DNA of 64,000 bases from Lysobacteraceae bacterium SCN 69-320 (GTDB lineage Bacteria > Pseudomonadota > Gammaproteobacteria > Xanthomonadales > Rhodanobacteraceae): the NCBI GenBank assembly GCA_001725155.1, contig MEFP01000019.1, positions 1 through 64,000 of the forward strand. Reading direction: 5' to 3'. The notes beneath the pieces are model-generated. The model was not told the DNA's origin and ran no database searches. It was given only the letters and a program-made list of their open reading frames with translations. The translations under genes were made by a program, and so were the position numbers. Below, in pieces: positions 7,957 to 17,620 of the stretch. Within the stretch, counting starts at the first letter, position 1, and the number at the start of each line of letters is the position of its first letter.

Positions 7957-10338
7957 ATGCTGACGGCCCTGCACCGCGCAGTGCTCGGCCTCGCCCTGCT
8001 GCCGGCGGCGGTGATCGCTGCCGAGCCGGCCCTGTCGCTGCGGCCGGCCATGCTCGATGCGCCGCGCGAGGCGCTGCAACAGGGCGACCGGCTGCTGGCC
8101 CAGGGCGAGCTGGATCCCGCCCAGCGCGAACAGGTGCTGCGCGACATGGCCACGGCGGCGCTGCTGCTGTCTTCCGATCAGGCCGCCCGCATCGCCGACC
8201 GCCTGGATGCACTGGCTCGCGACAGCGGCCGCGCGAGCGCCGGCCCGCTGGCCGACCTGATCCGCGCGCGCCTGCGCCTGGAAGGCGAACAGATCGAAAG
8301 CGGACTGGCGCTGGCCGGCAGCGCGACGGCCGCGCTGCGCGCGCTGGACCAGGCCTACTGGAACACCTTGGCCGACCTGGAAACCTGCGACCTGCTGCTG
8401 CGCGCCTCGCGCGCTTCGCCGGCCCTGCCGCACTGCCTGCGCGCCGAGGCCGGCCTGTCGGCGCTCGGCGACGAATACGCGCTCGCGCGCAGCGAGAACC
8501 TGCTGCAGTGGGCGTATGCCTCGCTCGGCGAACCCGAGCGCGCGCTGCCGCTGGCGCGCGCGGCGCAGGCGCGCTACGAGCGGCTCGGCAGCCGCGGCGG
8601 CCAGGCGATGATGGAAGGCAACAGCGCGTCGCTGTACCTGAGCCTCGGCCAGCCGACGACGGCGCTGGCCGCCGCGCGCCGCGCGCTGGACTACGAACTG
8701 GCCCACGACCGGGTCATGAACTCGATCTCCTCGCGCCATACCGTCGCCGGCGCGCTGGCCGCGCTCGGCCAGCCGCAGCAGGCTTTGACGGTGCTCGAAG
8801 CCGCCCTGGCCGACGCGCGCCGGCTGGAGCTCGGCCGCGACACCGCCCAGTTGCTCGCAAGCCAGGCAGAGATCGCCGAGAAAGCCGGCCGCCTCGACCT
8901 GGCGCTGGCCGCCGCGCGCGAGCTCGTCAGCCTGAACGCGCGCCTGTCCAGCCGCGAGGTCGCGCGCGCCGTGGCCGAGCTCGACGACCATTACGACACG
9001 CAGCAGCGCGAAGCCGAGATCCGTTCGCTGCGCCAGTCCGGCGAGCTGCAGAGCGCGCTGCTGCGCGCGGCCGAAGCGGACAAGACCGGCGAACGCGCCC
9101 GCGCGCGGCTGTATGCGCTGACCTTGATCGCCGCGCTCTGCGTCGGCGTCCTGCTCGCCGCGATCATCGCCCTACGCCTGCGCTGGCTGCGCCAGCTCAA
9201 CGCGGCGCTGAGCCAAGTCAACCGCACGCGCGCGGACATGCTCGCGATGGCCGCGCACGAGGTGCGCAATCCGATGGCGGCGATCAGCGGCCTGATCGAC
9301 ATGGCGCTGCAGCGCGTCGACGACCGCCGCGCGCGCGGCCTGCTCGAAACCGCGCGCTCGACCTCGGCCGAACTCGTGCGCACGGCCGAGGACTATCTCG
9401 ATCACGCGCGACTCGCGCTGGACCGCGTGGATCTGCGCGACGAGCCGTTCGACCTGAGCGCGCTGCTGCGCCACGTGACCGAGCTGTTCCGCGCCGAACT
9501 GGCCGACCGGCCGATCCAGTTGAGCCTGCGCTGCGATCCGCAGCTGCCCAGACACGTCTGCGGCGATGCGGCACGGCTGCAGCAGATCCTCGTCAACCTG
9601 CTCGGCAATGCGGTCAAGTTCACGAGCGCCGGCAGCATCACGCTGTCGGCCGAAGCGGCCGACGGCGACCGCGTGCTGTTCCGCGTCGCCGATTCCGGCC
9701 CCGGCATGGCCGACGGTGAACTGCGCCGGCTGCTGCAGCCGTTCGAACGCGGCGGCGGACGCACGCGCCGCGGCGCCGGCCTGGGCCTGTCCATCGCCGA
9801 CCAGCTCGTCGGCATCATGGGCGGCAGCCTGCAGATCGACACGCGCCTGGGCATCGGCAGCGTGTTCTCGTTCTGCATCGTGCTGCACCCGGGACCGGCC
9901 GAGACCGACAGCGAAGCCACCGCGCCGGCGCAGGGCCGCGTGCTGCTCGTCGACGACGACGCGGCGATCCGCGAACTGCTCAGCGCACAGCTCGACGCGC
10001 TCGGCATCGAGCACCGCGTCGCCGCCGGCATCGCCGATGCTCTGGCGATACGCCGCGAGTTCGCGCCGCATACCCTGCTCGTGGACCTGCATCTGGACGG
10101 CGAGAACGGTATCGACCTGATCCGCCGCGTGCGCGCCGAATGCGCACCGGGACCGCCGCCGCGCTGCCTGATCCACAGCGCCTCGCCGCCGGACGGTCCG
10201 CACGACCGCCCGCCGAGCGAATGGCAGATCGAATGGGTGCGCAAGCCGATGCCGCTGCGCGACCTCGGCCGCCTGCTCGGCAACGAGAGCCCGGCTGCGG
10301 CGCCGGCCGGCGCGACGCGCGACGCCGTCGTGGCCTGA
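7957..10338 (+). CDS. Hybrid sensor histidine kinase with periplasmic TPR sensor
   Basis: 793 residues. A signal peptide (about 1-22, ending VIAA) is followed by a helical TPR-like region (about 35-340) that should be periplasmic, a membrane segment (about 386-406), a HisKA domain with H434 in MAAHEVRNPMAAI, a HATPase domain (N551 in LLGNAVKF, DSGPGM, GAGLGLSI), and a C-terminal receiver (about 660-780) with the DDD acidic pocket and phospho-acceptor D710. This is a complete hybrid kinase that phosphorylates itself and passes the phosphate to its own receiver. There is no DNA-binding output, so a separate Hpt protein or response regulator is expected. The ATG at 7957 was chosen because the signal peptide starts there. 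It lies downstream of phaZ on the same strand, but a regulatory link is only a guess. Confidence 0.88.
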   Translation: MLTALHRAVLGLALLPAAVIAAEPALSLRPAMLDAPREALQQGDRLLAQGELDPAQREQVLRDMATAALLLSSDQAARIADRLDALARDSGRASAGPLADLIRARLRLEGEQIESGLALAGSATAALRALDQAYWNTLADLETCDLLLRASRASPALPHCLRAEAGLSALGDEYALARSENLLQWAYASLGEPERALPLARAAQARYERLGSRGGQAMMEGNSASLYLSLGQPTTALAAARRALDYELAHDRVMNSISSRHTVAGALAALGQPQQALTVLEAALADARRLELGRDTAQLLASQAEIAEKAGRLDLALAAARELVSLNARLSSREVARAVAELDDHYDTQQREAEIRSLRQSGELQSALLRAAEADKTGERARARLYALTLIAALCVGVLLAAIIALRLRWLRQLNAALSQVNRTRADMLAMAAHEVRNPMAAISGLIDMALQRVDDRRARGLLETARSTSAELVRTAEDYLDHARLALDRVDLRDEPFDLSALLRHVTELFRAELADRPIQLSLRCDPQLPRHVCGDAARLQQILVNLLGNAVKFTSAGSITLSAEAADGDRVLFRVADSGPGMADGELRRLLQPFERGGGRTRRGAGLGLSIADQLVGIMGGSLQIDTRLGIGSVFSFCIVLHPGPAETDSEATAPAQGRVLLVDDDAAIRELLSAQLDALGIEHRVAAGIADALAIRREFAPHTLLVDLHLDGENGIDLIRRVRAECAPGPPPRCLIHSASPPDGPHDRPPSEWQIEWVRKPMPLRDLGRLLGNESPAAAPAGATRDAVVA

Positions 10339-10465
10339 CTGCTCGCGCCGCCGCACCTGTGCGACGGCGCGGAGCGCCCGGCAGGTCTGGTGGGCCGTGG
10401 AACGACTGCCGGCGCGGCAATCCGATGGATCATGCGGCAACCGGCTGCCGATCAACGCTCGAAGA

Positions 10466-10492
10466 AACGGCGCAAGCCTTGCCTGCGCCGTT
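10466..10492. terminator. Hairpin between convergent genes
   Basis: Perfect 9-base arms (AACGGCGCA at 10466-10474, TGCGCCGTT at 10484-10492) with a 9-base loop. It lies between the hybrid kinase stop and the PPIase stop. No strong T-run follows on either strand, so activity as an intrinsic terminator is uncertain. Confidence 0.35.
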
Positions 10493-10530
10493 CGACGCAG
10501 AGCAGACGCAGGCCCGCTCTGCGGCCCCCG

Positions 10531-11445
10531 TCAGGGCTGCCGCACCGGCAGCGGCACGTTGCACAGCTCCACTTTTCCGGAACGCTGCAGATACCAGTCG
10601 TCCCAGCGGTTGCGTCGCGTCTCGACCAGCGCCGTGAACGTGGCCGTGTCGGTGCGCAGCAGCTCCACGGTGCTGCGCTCGCTCTCGGGCAGTTCGCTGC
10701 CCAGGCGCACGCGGGTCAGCGGGATGCGCTGTTCCGGCTTGTCGTAGAAACCCAGCGCGGCGCTGCCTCGCGGCAGCGCCGCCAGCAATTCCATACCCTG
10801 CACGACGCGGCCGACCAGGGTCACGTTGCGGTCCAGGTGGCGCGGCGAATGGCCGAGCACAACGTAGAGCTCCGCGCCGCTGCCGCTGTCGGCGGCGTTG
10901 TCGCGGCCGACGCCGACCATGCCGTAGCAATGCGTGAGCCAGATCTGTCCGGCCTTGGGATCGCGCGCAGCCGGAAATCCGCCGGACCAGCCGACCTGCG
11001 GCGCATAGACGTCGCCGTCCGGCAGACGCACGAACGGCTGCTTGCCGATGGCCTGCGAGAACTCGCCCGGCAGCGAATGCTTCGCCTCGCCGAACGAGCG
11101 CGCCTTGTCCGCATCGCCCGCATCCGGATCGCCCCACTGCACGACGTAGTTGTCGTGCACGCGCAGGATCGCCAGGCCGTCGAAATAATGCTGCCGCAGC
11201 AGCGTACGCAGGTTGGCGACGTGCTGCGGCGCGAATGCCGGTGCCAGTTCGATGATCACGCGCCCGGCGGCGAAATCCAGATACACGCTGTTGTCGGGAT
11301 CGAGCCGGCGCCAGTCCGTCGCTGCGCTGGCCGCCAGCACGTCGCTCATGGTCTTGCCCTTGGCCGGCGGCGGCGCCGCGAAACCGGCCGTCGCGACCGA
11401 GAACAGGCAGGCCGCGAGCGCGGCGCGACAATGACGAAAACCCAT
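10531..11445 (-). CDS. Exported cyclophilin-type peptidyl-prolyl isomerase
   Basis: 304 residues. The N-terminus [20 protein letters not shown] ending GFAA is a signal peptide, so the enzyme should act in the periplasm. The cyclophilin fold follows: [23 protein letters not shown] matches strand and helix 1, [21 protein letters not shown] matches the FxRVxxxFxxQGGD core with changes, and [24 protein letters not shown] matches the late FGxV element. Known role: cis-trans isomerisation of proline bonds during folding of exported proteins. A roughly 60-residue insertion between the core elements and a longer C-terminus make it larger than PpiA (about 190 residues). Several active-site residues differ from the consensus (Q-W-G-D for Q-G-G-D), so activity may be altered. 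The ATG at 11445 fits the signal peptide. Confidence 0.82.
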   Translation of the reverse strand: MGFRHCRAALAACLFSVATAGFAAPPPAKGKTMSDVLAASAATDWRRLDPDNSVYLDFAAGRVIIELAPAFAPQHVANLRTLLRQHYFDGLAILRVHDNYVVQWGDPDAGDADKARSFGEAKHSLPGEFSQAIGKQPFVRLPDGDVYAPQVGWSGGFPAARDPKAGQIWLTHCYGMVGVGRDNAADSGSGAELYVVLGHSPRHLDRNVTLVGRVVQGMELLAALPRGSAALGFYDKPEQRIPLTRVRLGSELPESERSTVELLRTDTATFTALVETRRNRWDDWYLQRSGKVELCNVPLPVRQP

Positions 11446-11830
11446 GGCAGCTCCCGAAGCGTCGAAGAAGCGCAAGCCTAGCGCATCGCGCGCGACGCCG
11501 CGGCGGCCGGCGAATGCCGCCCCGGGACCGTAGCCCGAGTGATGCCCGGCCGCCGGACGCAGGCGCACCCGGCATTGCCGCCGAAACGTGACGATCGTGT
11601 TGCCGCACACGCCCGCGACGTGCCCCGGCGCAATATAGACATTTGCTACATTGATAAAATATCCATCAGCAACGTCCGTCGCGGCTGTTGCGACTGCGGC
11701 ATTCCATCCTGCGCTCGCTGCGCGGACAGGCGCAGCGTCGCCCTCCGCCAGACCGGCGCAGATGCCCGCCCGCTCCCACGCAGGCATCGCGCGGCCGCTT
11801 CCTGTCCTCCCTTGTCCGAGGAGTATCGCA
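11446..11830. promoter_or_regulatory. Divergent intergenic region with AT-rich promoter candidate
   Basis: These 385 bases separate the PPIase and the secreted protein at 11831. Most is GC-rich, but about 11632-11665 is an AT-rich island (TATAGACATTTGCTACATTG, then ATAAAATAT). TAGACA near 11636 could be a -35 and AAATAT a -10 with a short 15-base spacer. This is the best promoter-like stretch for the plus-strand gene. The leader would be about 160 bases. Nothing else was recognised. Confidence 0.35.
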
Positions 11831-13504
11831 ATGACACGTACACGCAGACAGCTCGCGCACTGCGTCGCCGCCACGTTCGCGCTCGCCGGCTCCGCCGCGT
11901 TCGCGCAGAGCAACGGCGGTTTCGAAGCGCCGGCGCTCGCCAACGGCGTCTTCAACTACGGCCCCAGCGGCGCCAGCTGGAGCTTCACCGGCGGCGCCGG
12001 CATCGCCGCACCTAACAGCGGCTTCACGACCGGCGCGCCGGAAATTCCGCAGGCGCGCCAGGTCGGCTTCATCCAGAACAGCGGCACGATGCAGCAGACG
12101 GTGTTCCTCGCGCCCGGCGCCGTGCTGTCGTTCATGGCCACGCAGCGCAACGGCTATCCCGACGACCAGGAACTGCAGGTGCTGGTCAACGGCGTCGTGC
12201 AGAACTTCAAGCTCGGCGCGCCGTCCGGCCGCGTCACCGTCGACCGGGTCAAGCCCGCGCGCGGCTGGTACGAGACCTACGCCGTGCGCCTGGCCTCGGT
12301 CACGACCAGCGGCAACTACACGGTCACGATCAAGGGACTGCGCACGACCGGCGACGGCACCGCGCTGATCGACAGCGTTGCCGTGAGCACGCCGGCGAGC
12401 AGGGCCTACGGCTTCTGGGATCAGGGCCTGGCCTCGGGCGCCTGGCGCAGCGATCTGCCGACATCGACGCCGGGCTTCGCGACGGGCCCGTGCATCGCGA
12501 CGCAGGGCAGCGTCGGCATCATCGGCGCCGGCGGTACGCCGGTGAGCAACTGGAACGGCAACGTCGTCGACGCGACCAAGGTGCTGGACTGCTACGGAGG
12601 CCCCGGCGGCCCGAGCTATCCGACGTATACGCAGTCCAACTGGACCTCATACGGCTATACGGCCGGTTCCGGCGCCGCGCACTGGATAGGCACGCTCAAC
12701 AACGAGATCGTCGCCAAGCCCGGCTGCGGCTCGGGCCCGCCGAACCAGAGCCTGCCCAACGTGCCCGCCGGCAGTCCGGGCGCGAGTCTGCTGCTGACCA
12801 GCGTCACGGCCGCGTCGGATCCGGCCATCGGCAACAAGAACGTCGTGAACATTCTCTACAACTACGACGCGGCCCAGCCCAACGTCTGCATTCCGTATCT
12901 CGCCTTCGGCGCGAGCACAGCCCACGGCAATGAAAAGCCGATCGCGATCGCAACGGTCGCCGACGCTGCGCACCGGCCCAACATCCAGTTCAAGGAATTC
13001 GTTACCGCGACCGACGGCAGCTCCTATGCGGTGGCCTGGATCACGTTCTGGGTCAGCGGCTGGAGCGACAACCTGCGCCGACTCGTGCAGGTACAGCTCG
13101 GCAAGCAGGCCGGCGTGCCGCAGAAGTTCTCCAATTACCAGATCTGGAACTGGAACGTGGTCGACTCGTACTACTACCCGGGCGGTCGCGCGCACCACAA
13201 CAACGTGAACCAGCTCAACGCCTCCTGCGGCCTGGGCCTGCCGGCGGTATCGTTCACCAACACGTATGTCGGCAGCGGCCATTCGCCGAGCTCGATCACC
13301 TCCTACGACATTGATCTCTACGATCTGCTGAACTGCGTCGCGAGCAACGGCGCCTGGAACGGCGTGCCCTCGCAGTTGCCCGACCCGCTGGTCATTTCCG
13401 GCGTGGAATGGGCCATCGAAAACGTGCAGGCGCCGCCGGCGTATCACGGCGACTGGCCGCCGGCGCACAACGCGCTGGGCATCTACGACATGCGCATCCA
13501 GTGA
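11831..13504 (+). CDS. Secreted protein of unknown function, DUF642-like N-terminus
   Basis: 557 residues. The ATG at 11831 has GAGGAG about 8 bases upstream, and the protein opens with a twin-basic N-region and a signal peptide ending AFAQ (about 25 residues). Residues 26-185 form a beta-rich module beginning NGGFEAPAL, with WSFTGGAGI, QTVFL and YTVTIKGL, resembling DUF642/galactose-binding-like domains of cell-surface proteins. The remaining 370 residues are rich in Trp, Tyr, Asn and paired Cys (PGCGSG, CYGGPGG, NASCGL, LNCVAS) and match no family I recognise. It contains phrases such as NYQIWNWNVVDSYYYPGG. No catalytic motif was identified. It is monocistronic with its own terminator. Sugar binding at the surface is inference from the N-terminal fold only. 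Confidence 0.72.
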   Translation: MTRTRRQLAHCVAATFALAGSAAFAQSNGGFEAPALANGVFNYGPSGASWSFTGGAGIAAPNSGFTTGAPEIPQARQVGFIQNSGTMQQTVFLAPGAVLSFMATQRNGYPDDQELQVLVNGVVQNFKLGAPSGRVTVDRVKPARGWYETYAVRLASVTTSGNYTVTIKGLRTTGDGTALIDSVAVSTPASRAYGFWDQGLASGAWRSDLPTSTPGFATGPCIATQGSVGIIGAGGTPVSNWNGNVVDATKVLDCYGGPGGPSYPTYTQSNWTSYGYTAGSGAAHWIGTLNNEIVAKPGCGSGPPNQSLPNVPAGSPGASLLLTSVTAASDPAIGNKNVVNILYNYDAAQPNVCIPYLAFGASTAHGNEKPIAIATVADAAHRPNIQFKEFVTATDGSSYAVAWITFWVSGWSDNLRRLVQVQLGKQAGVPQKFSNYQIWNWNVVDSYYYPGGRAHHNNVNQLNASCGLGLPAVSFTNTYVGSGHSPSSITSYDIDLYDLLNCVASNGAWNGVPSQLPDPLVISGVEWAIENVQAPPAYHGDWPPAHNALGIYDMRIQ

Positions 13505-13527
13505 TCCGCTGACGCGCCACAACGAAG

Positions 13528-13560
13528 AGCCCGCACCTCACGGTGCGGGCTTGTGCTTTC
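13528..13560. terminator. Bidirectional intrinsic terminator
   Basis: Perfect 10-base arms AGCCCGCACC (13528-13537) and GGTGCGGGCT (13542-13551) around a TCAC loop, with a T-containing tail on the plus strand. It sits between the convergent secreted protein (stop 13504) and TonB-dependent receptor (stop 13579) genes, serving both. Confidence 0.75.
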
Positions 13561-13578
13561 AGGACCAGCGACGGGCGA

Positions 13579-16017
13579 TCAGAACTTCACGGCCAGACGC
13601 GTGAAGTACGAAGCGCCGTTGAGGCCGAACTGCACGCTGTCGTAGATGTGGCCGTTGTCGGTTTCGTCCGGGTTCTGCCGGGTCGGGAACTGGTCGAAGA
13701 TGTTCGCGCCGCCGACCGTGAGCTTGACGTTGTCGTTGAACGCGTAGCTCACGCTGAAGTCGGCCGAGGTCTTCGGACCGTAGTGCAGCAGGATCGGCGG
13801 ACCCGAGAACGAACCCTGGGTCTGCGAGCCGAAGTGGATGACCTTGAACATCGCGCCCCACTTGCCGAGCGAGTAGTCGAACGTCAGGGTGGCCTTGGTC
13901 GACGGGGCGCCGTCCTCGATGAAGCGGCGTTCGCGATCCGACAGGAAGATGTCCGGACCGTCGTCGTTGGCCAGCGCCGCCGGCACGTTGACCTTGCGGA
14001 TCTCGGTCTTGCCGTGATTCAGCGCGAAATAGGTCGACAGCTCGCCGTCGCCGACCTGGGTGTTGTGCGCCAGGGTCAGGTCGATGCCGGTCGTGCGCGT
14101 GTCCACCGCGTTGACGAAGAACGCCGCGGCACCGACGCCCTTGAGAACCAGGATGTCGTGCAATTCATCGCTGATCGCGGTGCTGTCGACCGGGAACTGG
14201 CCCGACAGGACGACGCGGTTGTCGATGTCGATGCGATAGCCGTCGACGGTCAGGGTCAGGTTGTCCAGCGGGCTCCAGGTGAAGCCCAGGGTGAAGCTCT
14301 TGGCCTTTTCCTCGCGCAACGGCTCGATGCCGGCGGCATTGGCGATGGGGCCGCCGTTGCGCGCGAGCAGGATGTCCAGCGGTTCGCCGCTGACGAACTC
14401 CGTATAGGTCGACTGGAAGTCGCGCTGCTGCAGCGACGGCGCGCGGAAGCCGGTGCTGACCGAACCGCGCAGCAGGAAGGTGTCGGTGGCCTTGAACGAC
14501 GAGGTCAGCTTGCCGGTCGTGGTGTTGCCGAAGTCGTCGTAGTGCTCGAAGCGCGCGGCCGCACCGGTCATGAAGCGATCGGTCCAGTTGAACTCCACGT
14601 CGCCATAGCCGGCCCAGCTCGTGCGGCTGGAGTCGGTCACGTCGGACGGCTGGAAGCCCGGATAGCCCTGGCTGCCCGCATTGCCGCCGCCGGGACCGTC
14701 ATAGTCGAACCAGGAACCCTTCTCGCCGGCGAAGATCTCGTACTGCTCGCGGCGGCGTTCCAGGCCGAACGCGACGTTGGTGCCGGCCAGCACGCTGTCG
14801 AGATAGCGCGAGAAATCCAGGTTGCTCGTGTACTGCGTGAACGCATAGCCGCCCGCGTCGAACTTGGTCGGGCTGATGCCGCGGCCGCCGTTGAGCAGGT
14901 CTTCGTTCGCGATCGAGGCGTTCAAGGTATTGCTGATGTTGTTCAGCAGTTCGTTGTAGCCGTAGGTCTGCGAAACGTCGGCGCGCCATTCGCCGATATT
15001 GCCCCAGACGCCGGCGATCAGGGTGCGGTCTTCGATGTCGCCGTTGATGTAGGGTACGAAGCCGTTCGGATACATGGCTTCGGAGTTGCGCGACGGAATG
15101 TCGTCGCTGCCGATGCCGCCGCGGGCGAACGCACCCGAGGACGCATAGCGGTCCTGATAGCCGCCGCTGAAATAGAAATGCGCGACCTCGCCGAGCGGCA
15201 CTTCGCCGTTCACGAACAAGGTGCGGTTGTCCATCTTGGTGTCGCCTATCGTGCGCGGGCTGCCGCGCGGCTCGGAGCGGTCGGAACGGCCGCGCTTGAG
15301 CCATTCGCCGGTCAGCGCGATCACGCCGCCGTTGTTGAGCTCGAAGCCGCAGTAGGCCGAGGCCAGGGTGTTCTCGCCGTCGCCGCGCGAATACTGGCCG
15401 TAGCCGGCCACGGCTTCGCAGCCCGGCGTCTTCTTCAGCACGACGTTGACCACGCCGGCGATCGCGTCCGAACCGTACTGCGCCGCAGCGCCGTCGCGCA
15501 GGATTTCCACGCGCTCGACCGCGAGCTGCGGAATCGTGTTGAAGTCGGTACCGGTGTTGCCGCGGTTGCGCGCGCCGAACAGATTGACGATGGCCGCCTG
15601 GTGCTGGCGCTTGTTGTTGACGAGGACCAGGGTCTGGTCCGAACCCAGGCCGCGCAGCATGGCCGAGTCGACGAGATCGGCGTTGTCGGCGCCGGTCTGG
15701 CGCGTCGAATTGAACGACGGCGCGATGTACTGCAAGGTCTGCGCGAGATCGAACTGCGGACTCTTCTCGGCCACTTCGGCCATCGGCACGATGTCCACCG
15801 GCACCGGCGTCAAGGTGTCCGAGGAACGGCCATAGCGGCGCGAACCGACGACCGAAATCGTTTCGAGCTCCTGCGCTTCGCCACTCTTGGCGCCGTCCTG
15901 GGCGGTTTCGGCGTCCGCTTCCTCAGCAGCGAATGCCACTGCGGCCGGCGTCAGGGCCGCCACGCAGCCGAACGCACCCGCGGCCCAGAGGGCCTTCCAC
16001 AAACGAGATTTCCCCAT
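13579..16017 (-). CDS. TonB-dependent outer-membrane receptor
   Basis: 812 residues. It has a signal peptide ending AFAA (about 30 residues), then a TonB-box-like ETISVVGSRR, a plug domain (about 60-190) with SAMLRGLGSDQTLVLVNNKR and VERVEILRDGAAAQYGSDAIAGVVNV, and a 22-strand-type barrel ending with the outer-membrane signature YFTRLAVKF (terminal Phe). Known role: energy-dependent uptake of a large substrate across the outer membrane. The plug sequence is of the catecholate/vitamin-like class common in Xanthomonadales, and the substrate cannot be read from sequence. The ATG at 16017 has GGAGGAG 8 bases upstream, while the in-frame GTG at 16026 is too close to it. The KgtP-like transporter upstream on the same strand is 300 bases away, so co-transcription is uncertain. 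Confidence 0.92.
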   Translation of the reverse strand: MGKSRLWKALWAAGAFGCVAALTPAAVAFAAEEADAETAQDGAKSGEAQELETISVVGSRRYGRSSDTLTPVPVDIVPMAEVAEKSPQFDLAQTLQYIAPSFNSTRQTGADNADLVDSAMLRGLGSDQTLVLVNNKRQHQAAIVNLFGARNRGNTGTDFNTIPQLAVERVEILRDGAAAQYGSDAIAGVVNVVLKKTPGCEAVAGYGQYSRGDGENTLASAYCGFELNNGGVIALTGEWLKRGRSDRSEPRGSPRTIGDTKMDNRTLFVNGEVPLGEVAHFYFSGGYQDRYASSGAFARGGIGSDDIPSRNSEAMYPNGFVPYINGDIEDRTLIAGVWGNIGEWRADVSQTYGYNELLNNISNTLNASIANEDLLNGGRGISPTKFDAGGYAFTQYTSNLDFSRYLDSVLAGTNVAFGLERRREQYEIFAGEKGSWFDYDGPGGGNAGSQGYPGFQPSDVTDSSRTSWAGYGDVEFNWTDRFMTGAAARFEHYDDFGNTTTGKLTSSFKATDTFLLRGSVSTGFRAPSLQQRDFQSTYTEFVSGEPLDILLARNGGPIANAAGIEPLREEKAKSFTLGFTWSPLDNLTLTVDGYRIDIDNRVVLSGQFPVDSTAISDELHDILVLKGVGAAAFFVNAVDTRTTGIDLTLAHNTQVGDGELSTYFALNHGKTEIRKVNVPAALANDDGPDIFLSDRERRFIEDGAPSTKATLTFDYSLGKWGAMFKVIHFGSQTQGSFSGPPILLHYGPKTSADFSVSYAFNDNVKLTVGGANIFDQFPTRQNPDETDNGHIYDSVQFGLNGASYFTRLAVKF

Positions 16018-16318
16018 GCTCCCCACTCCTCCGAGTTGTTACAACTTTGTTAGCTTACCGTGAGGAATGGCGGAACGTGCAAGAGCCCGCCAGGCGAACG
16101 TGCGCGGCGTCACCGAATCGGCGCCGATCCGGTTCCGCGGCCCGGAACTCACCGTGCGCCTGCCGCATTGCAGACCGCGCAAGCCGCAACGGGCGAAGCC
16201 CCGCTCGATCGTGGAAGTCGCTGCCTGGCCCGCCGCCGGCCCTGATCCTTGCGGCCTTTCGCGCCCGAGGCCGCATCCTGCGCCGCGGCTCAAGCACCCG
16301 CAGCACGCCGGCGGCGCC
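16018..16318. other. Gap upstream of the TonB-dependent receptor
   Basis: About 300 bases without a gene, between the MFS transporter stop and the receptor start, both on the minus strand. It is GC-rich apart from a short AT-richer stretch near 16030-16062 that carries the receptor ribosome-binding site and probably its promoter. No clear -35/-10 pair and no terminator hairpin with a T-run were found. Confidence 0.4.
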
Positions 16319-17620
16319 TCAGGCGTCGCGGTCGATGCGCGAGGTGCGCCGCGTATCGGCGGTGAACAGATAGACCAGCAGCGAGACGGCGATGCAGGCC
16401 GTGACGTACCAGTAGAACCCGGACTCCTGCCCGCGCTGCTTGAACCACAGGGCGAGCATTTCCGCCGTGCCGCCGAACAGCGACACGGTCAGCGCATACG
16501 GCAGGCCGACGCCGAGCGCCCGCACGCCGACCGGAAACAGCTCGGCCTTGACCACCGCGTTGATCGCCGTGTAGCCGCTGACCGCGATCAGCGCGAGCAG
16601 GATCAGGCCGAAGGCCTCGTAGACGTCCACACCCTGCCCCAGCGCCGTGAACAGCGGCACTGTGCCGAAGGTGCCGAGCACGCCGAACGCGATCAGCAAC
16701 GGCCGGCGGCCGATGCGATCCGACAGCGCGCCCACGACCGGCTGCAGCAGCATGAACACGAACAAGGTCGCCGCCGACACGGCGGTCGCATCGTCCTTGC
16801 TCATGCCGGCGCTGACGACGAGGTACTTCTGCATGTAGGTCGTGAAGGTATAGAACGCGAGCGTGCCGCCGAGGGTCAGGCCGACCACGGTCGCGAGCTC
16901 GCGCGGATGGCGCAGCAGCTCGCGCAGCCGGCCGCCCGAACGCGCCGCCGCGGCCTGGCTGCGGAACGACTCGGTCTCCAGCATGCTGCGCCGCAGATAT
17001 AGCGACACCAGCGCGGCGACCGCACCGATCGCGAACGGAATGCGCCAGCCCCAGTCGTGCAGCTGCTGCGGCGTCAGCAGGAAGCGCTGCAGCAGGATCA
17101 GCACGGCCAGCGCAAGCAGCTGGCCCAGGATCAGCGTGACGTACTGGAAGCTCGACCAGAAGCCGCGATGCGCGCGGCTGGCCATCTCGCTGAGATAGGT
17201 CGCCGACGCGCCATACTCGCCGCCGACGCTGAGCCCCTGCAACAGCCGCGCGAGCAGCAGCAACAGCGGCGCCGCCACGCCGATCTGCGCATGCCCCGGC
17301 GTCACCGCGATCAGCAGCGAGCCCGCGCACATCATCAGCACCGACAGCACCAGCGCGGCCTTGCGCCCGTGCCGGTCGGCGTATTCGCCGAGCAGCCAGC
17401 CACCCAGCGGCCGCATCAGGAACCCGACCGCGAAGATCGCCGCGGTATTCAGCTGCTGCGCAACCTGGTCGCCTTGCGGAAAGAACGCCGGCGCGAAATA
17501 CAGCGCGAAGGCCGTATACACGTACCAGTCGTACCATTCCACGAGATTGCCGATCGAGCCGCTGAAGATCGAACGCAGCCGCTGCAGCGGGGTCATCGAA
17601 GGCGGGCTGGCTTCGGGCAC
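16319..17620 (-). CDS. MFS metabolite:H+ symporter, KgtP/ProP type
   Basis: 433 residues, the length of E. coli KgtP (2-oxoglutarate permease). Twelve hydrophobic segments are visible. The N-terminus GSIGNLVEWYDWYVYTAFAL and the first-half motif GGWLLGEYADRHGRKAALVL (MFS motif A) are typical of the metabolite:H+ symporter branch, as is RLLQGLSVGGEYGASATYL. The second-half motif A is GALSDRIGRRPLL. Known members import 2-oxoglutarate, proline/betaine, citrate or shikimate with protons. The exact substrate here is not decided by sequence, but KgtP is the closest I recognise. The ATG at 17620 was kept. An internal ATG at 17596 is also possible. Confidence 0.87.
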   Translation of the reverse strand: MPEASPPSMTPLQRLRSIFSGSIGNLVEWYDWYVYTAFALYFAPAFFPQGDQVAQQLNTAAIFAVGFLMRPLGGWLLGEYADRHGRKAALVLSVLMMCAGSLLIAVTPGHAQIGVAAPLLLLLARLLQGLSVGGEYGASATYLSEMASRAHRGFWSSFQYVTLILGQLLALAVLILLQRFLLTPQQLHDWGWRIPFAIGAVAALVSLYLRRSMLETESFRSQAAAARSGGRLRELLRHPRELATVVGLTLGGTLAFYTFTTYMQKYLVVSAGMSKDDATAVSAATLFVFMLLQPVVGALSDRIGRRPLLIAFGVLGTFGTVPLFTALGQGVDVYEAFGLILLALIAVSGYTAINAVVKAELFPVGVRALGVGLPYALTVSLFGGTAEMLALWFKQRGQESGFYWYVTACIAVSLLVYLFTADTRRTSRIDRDA

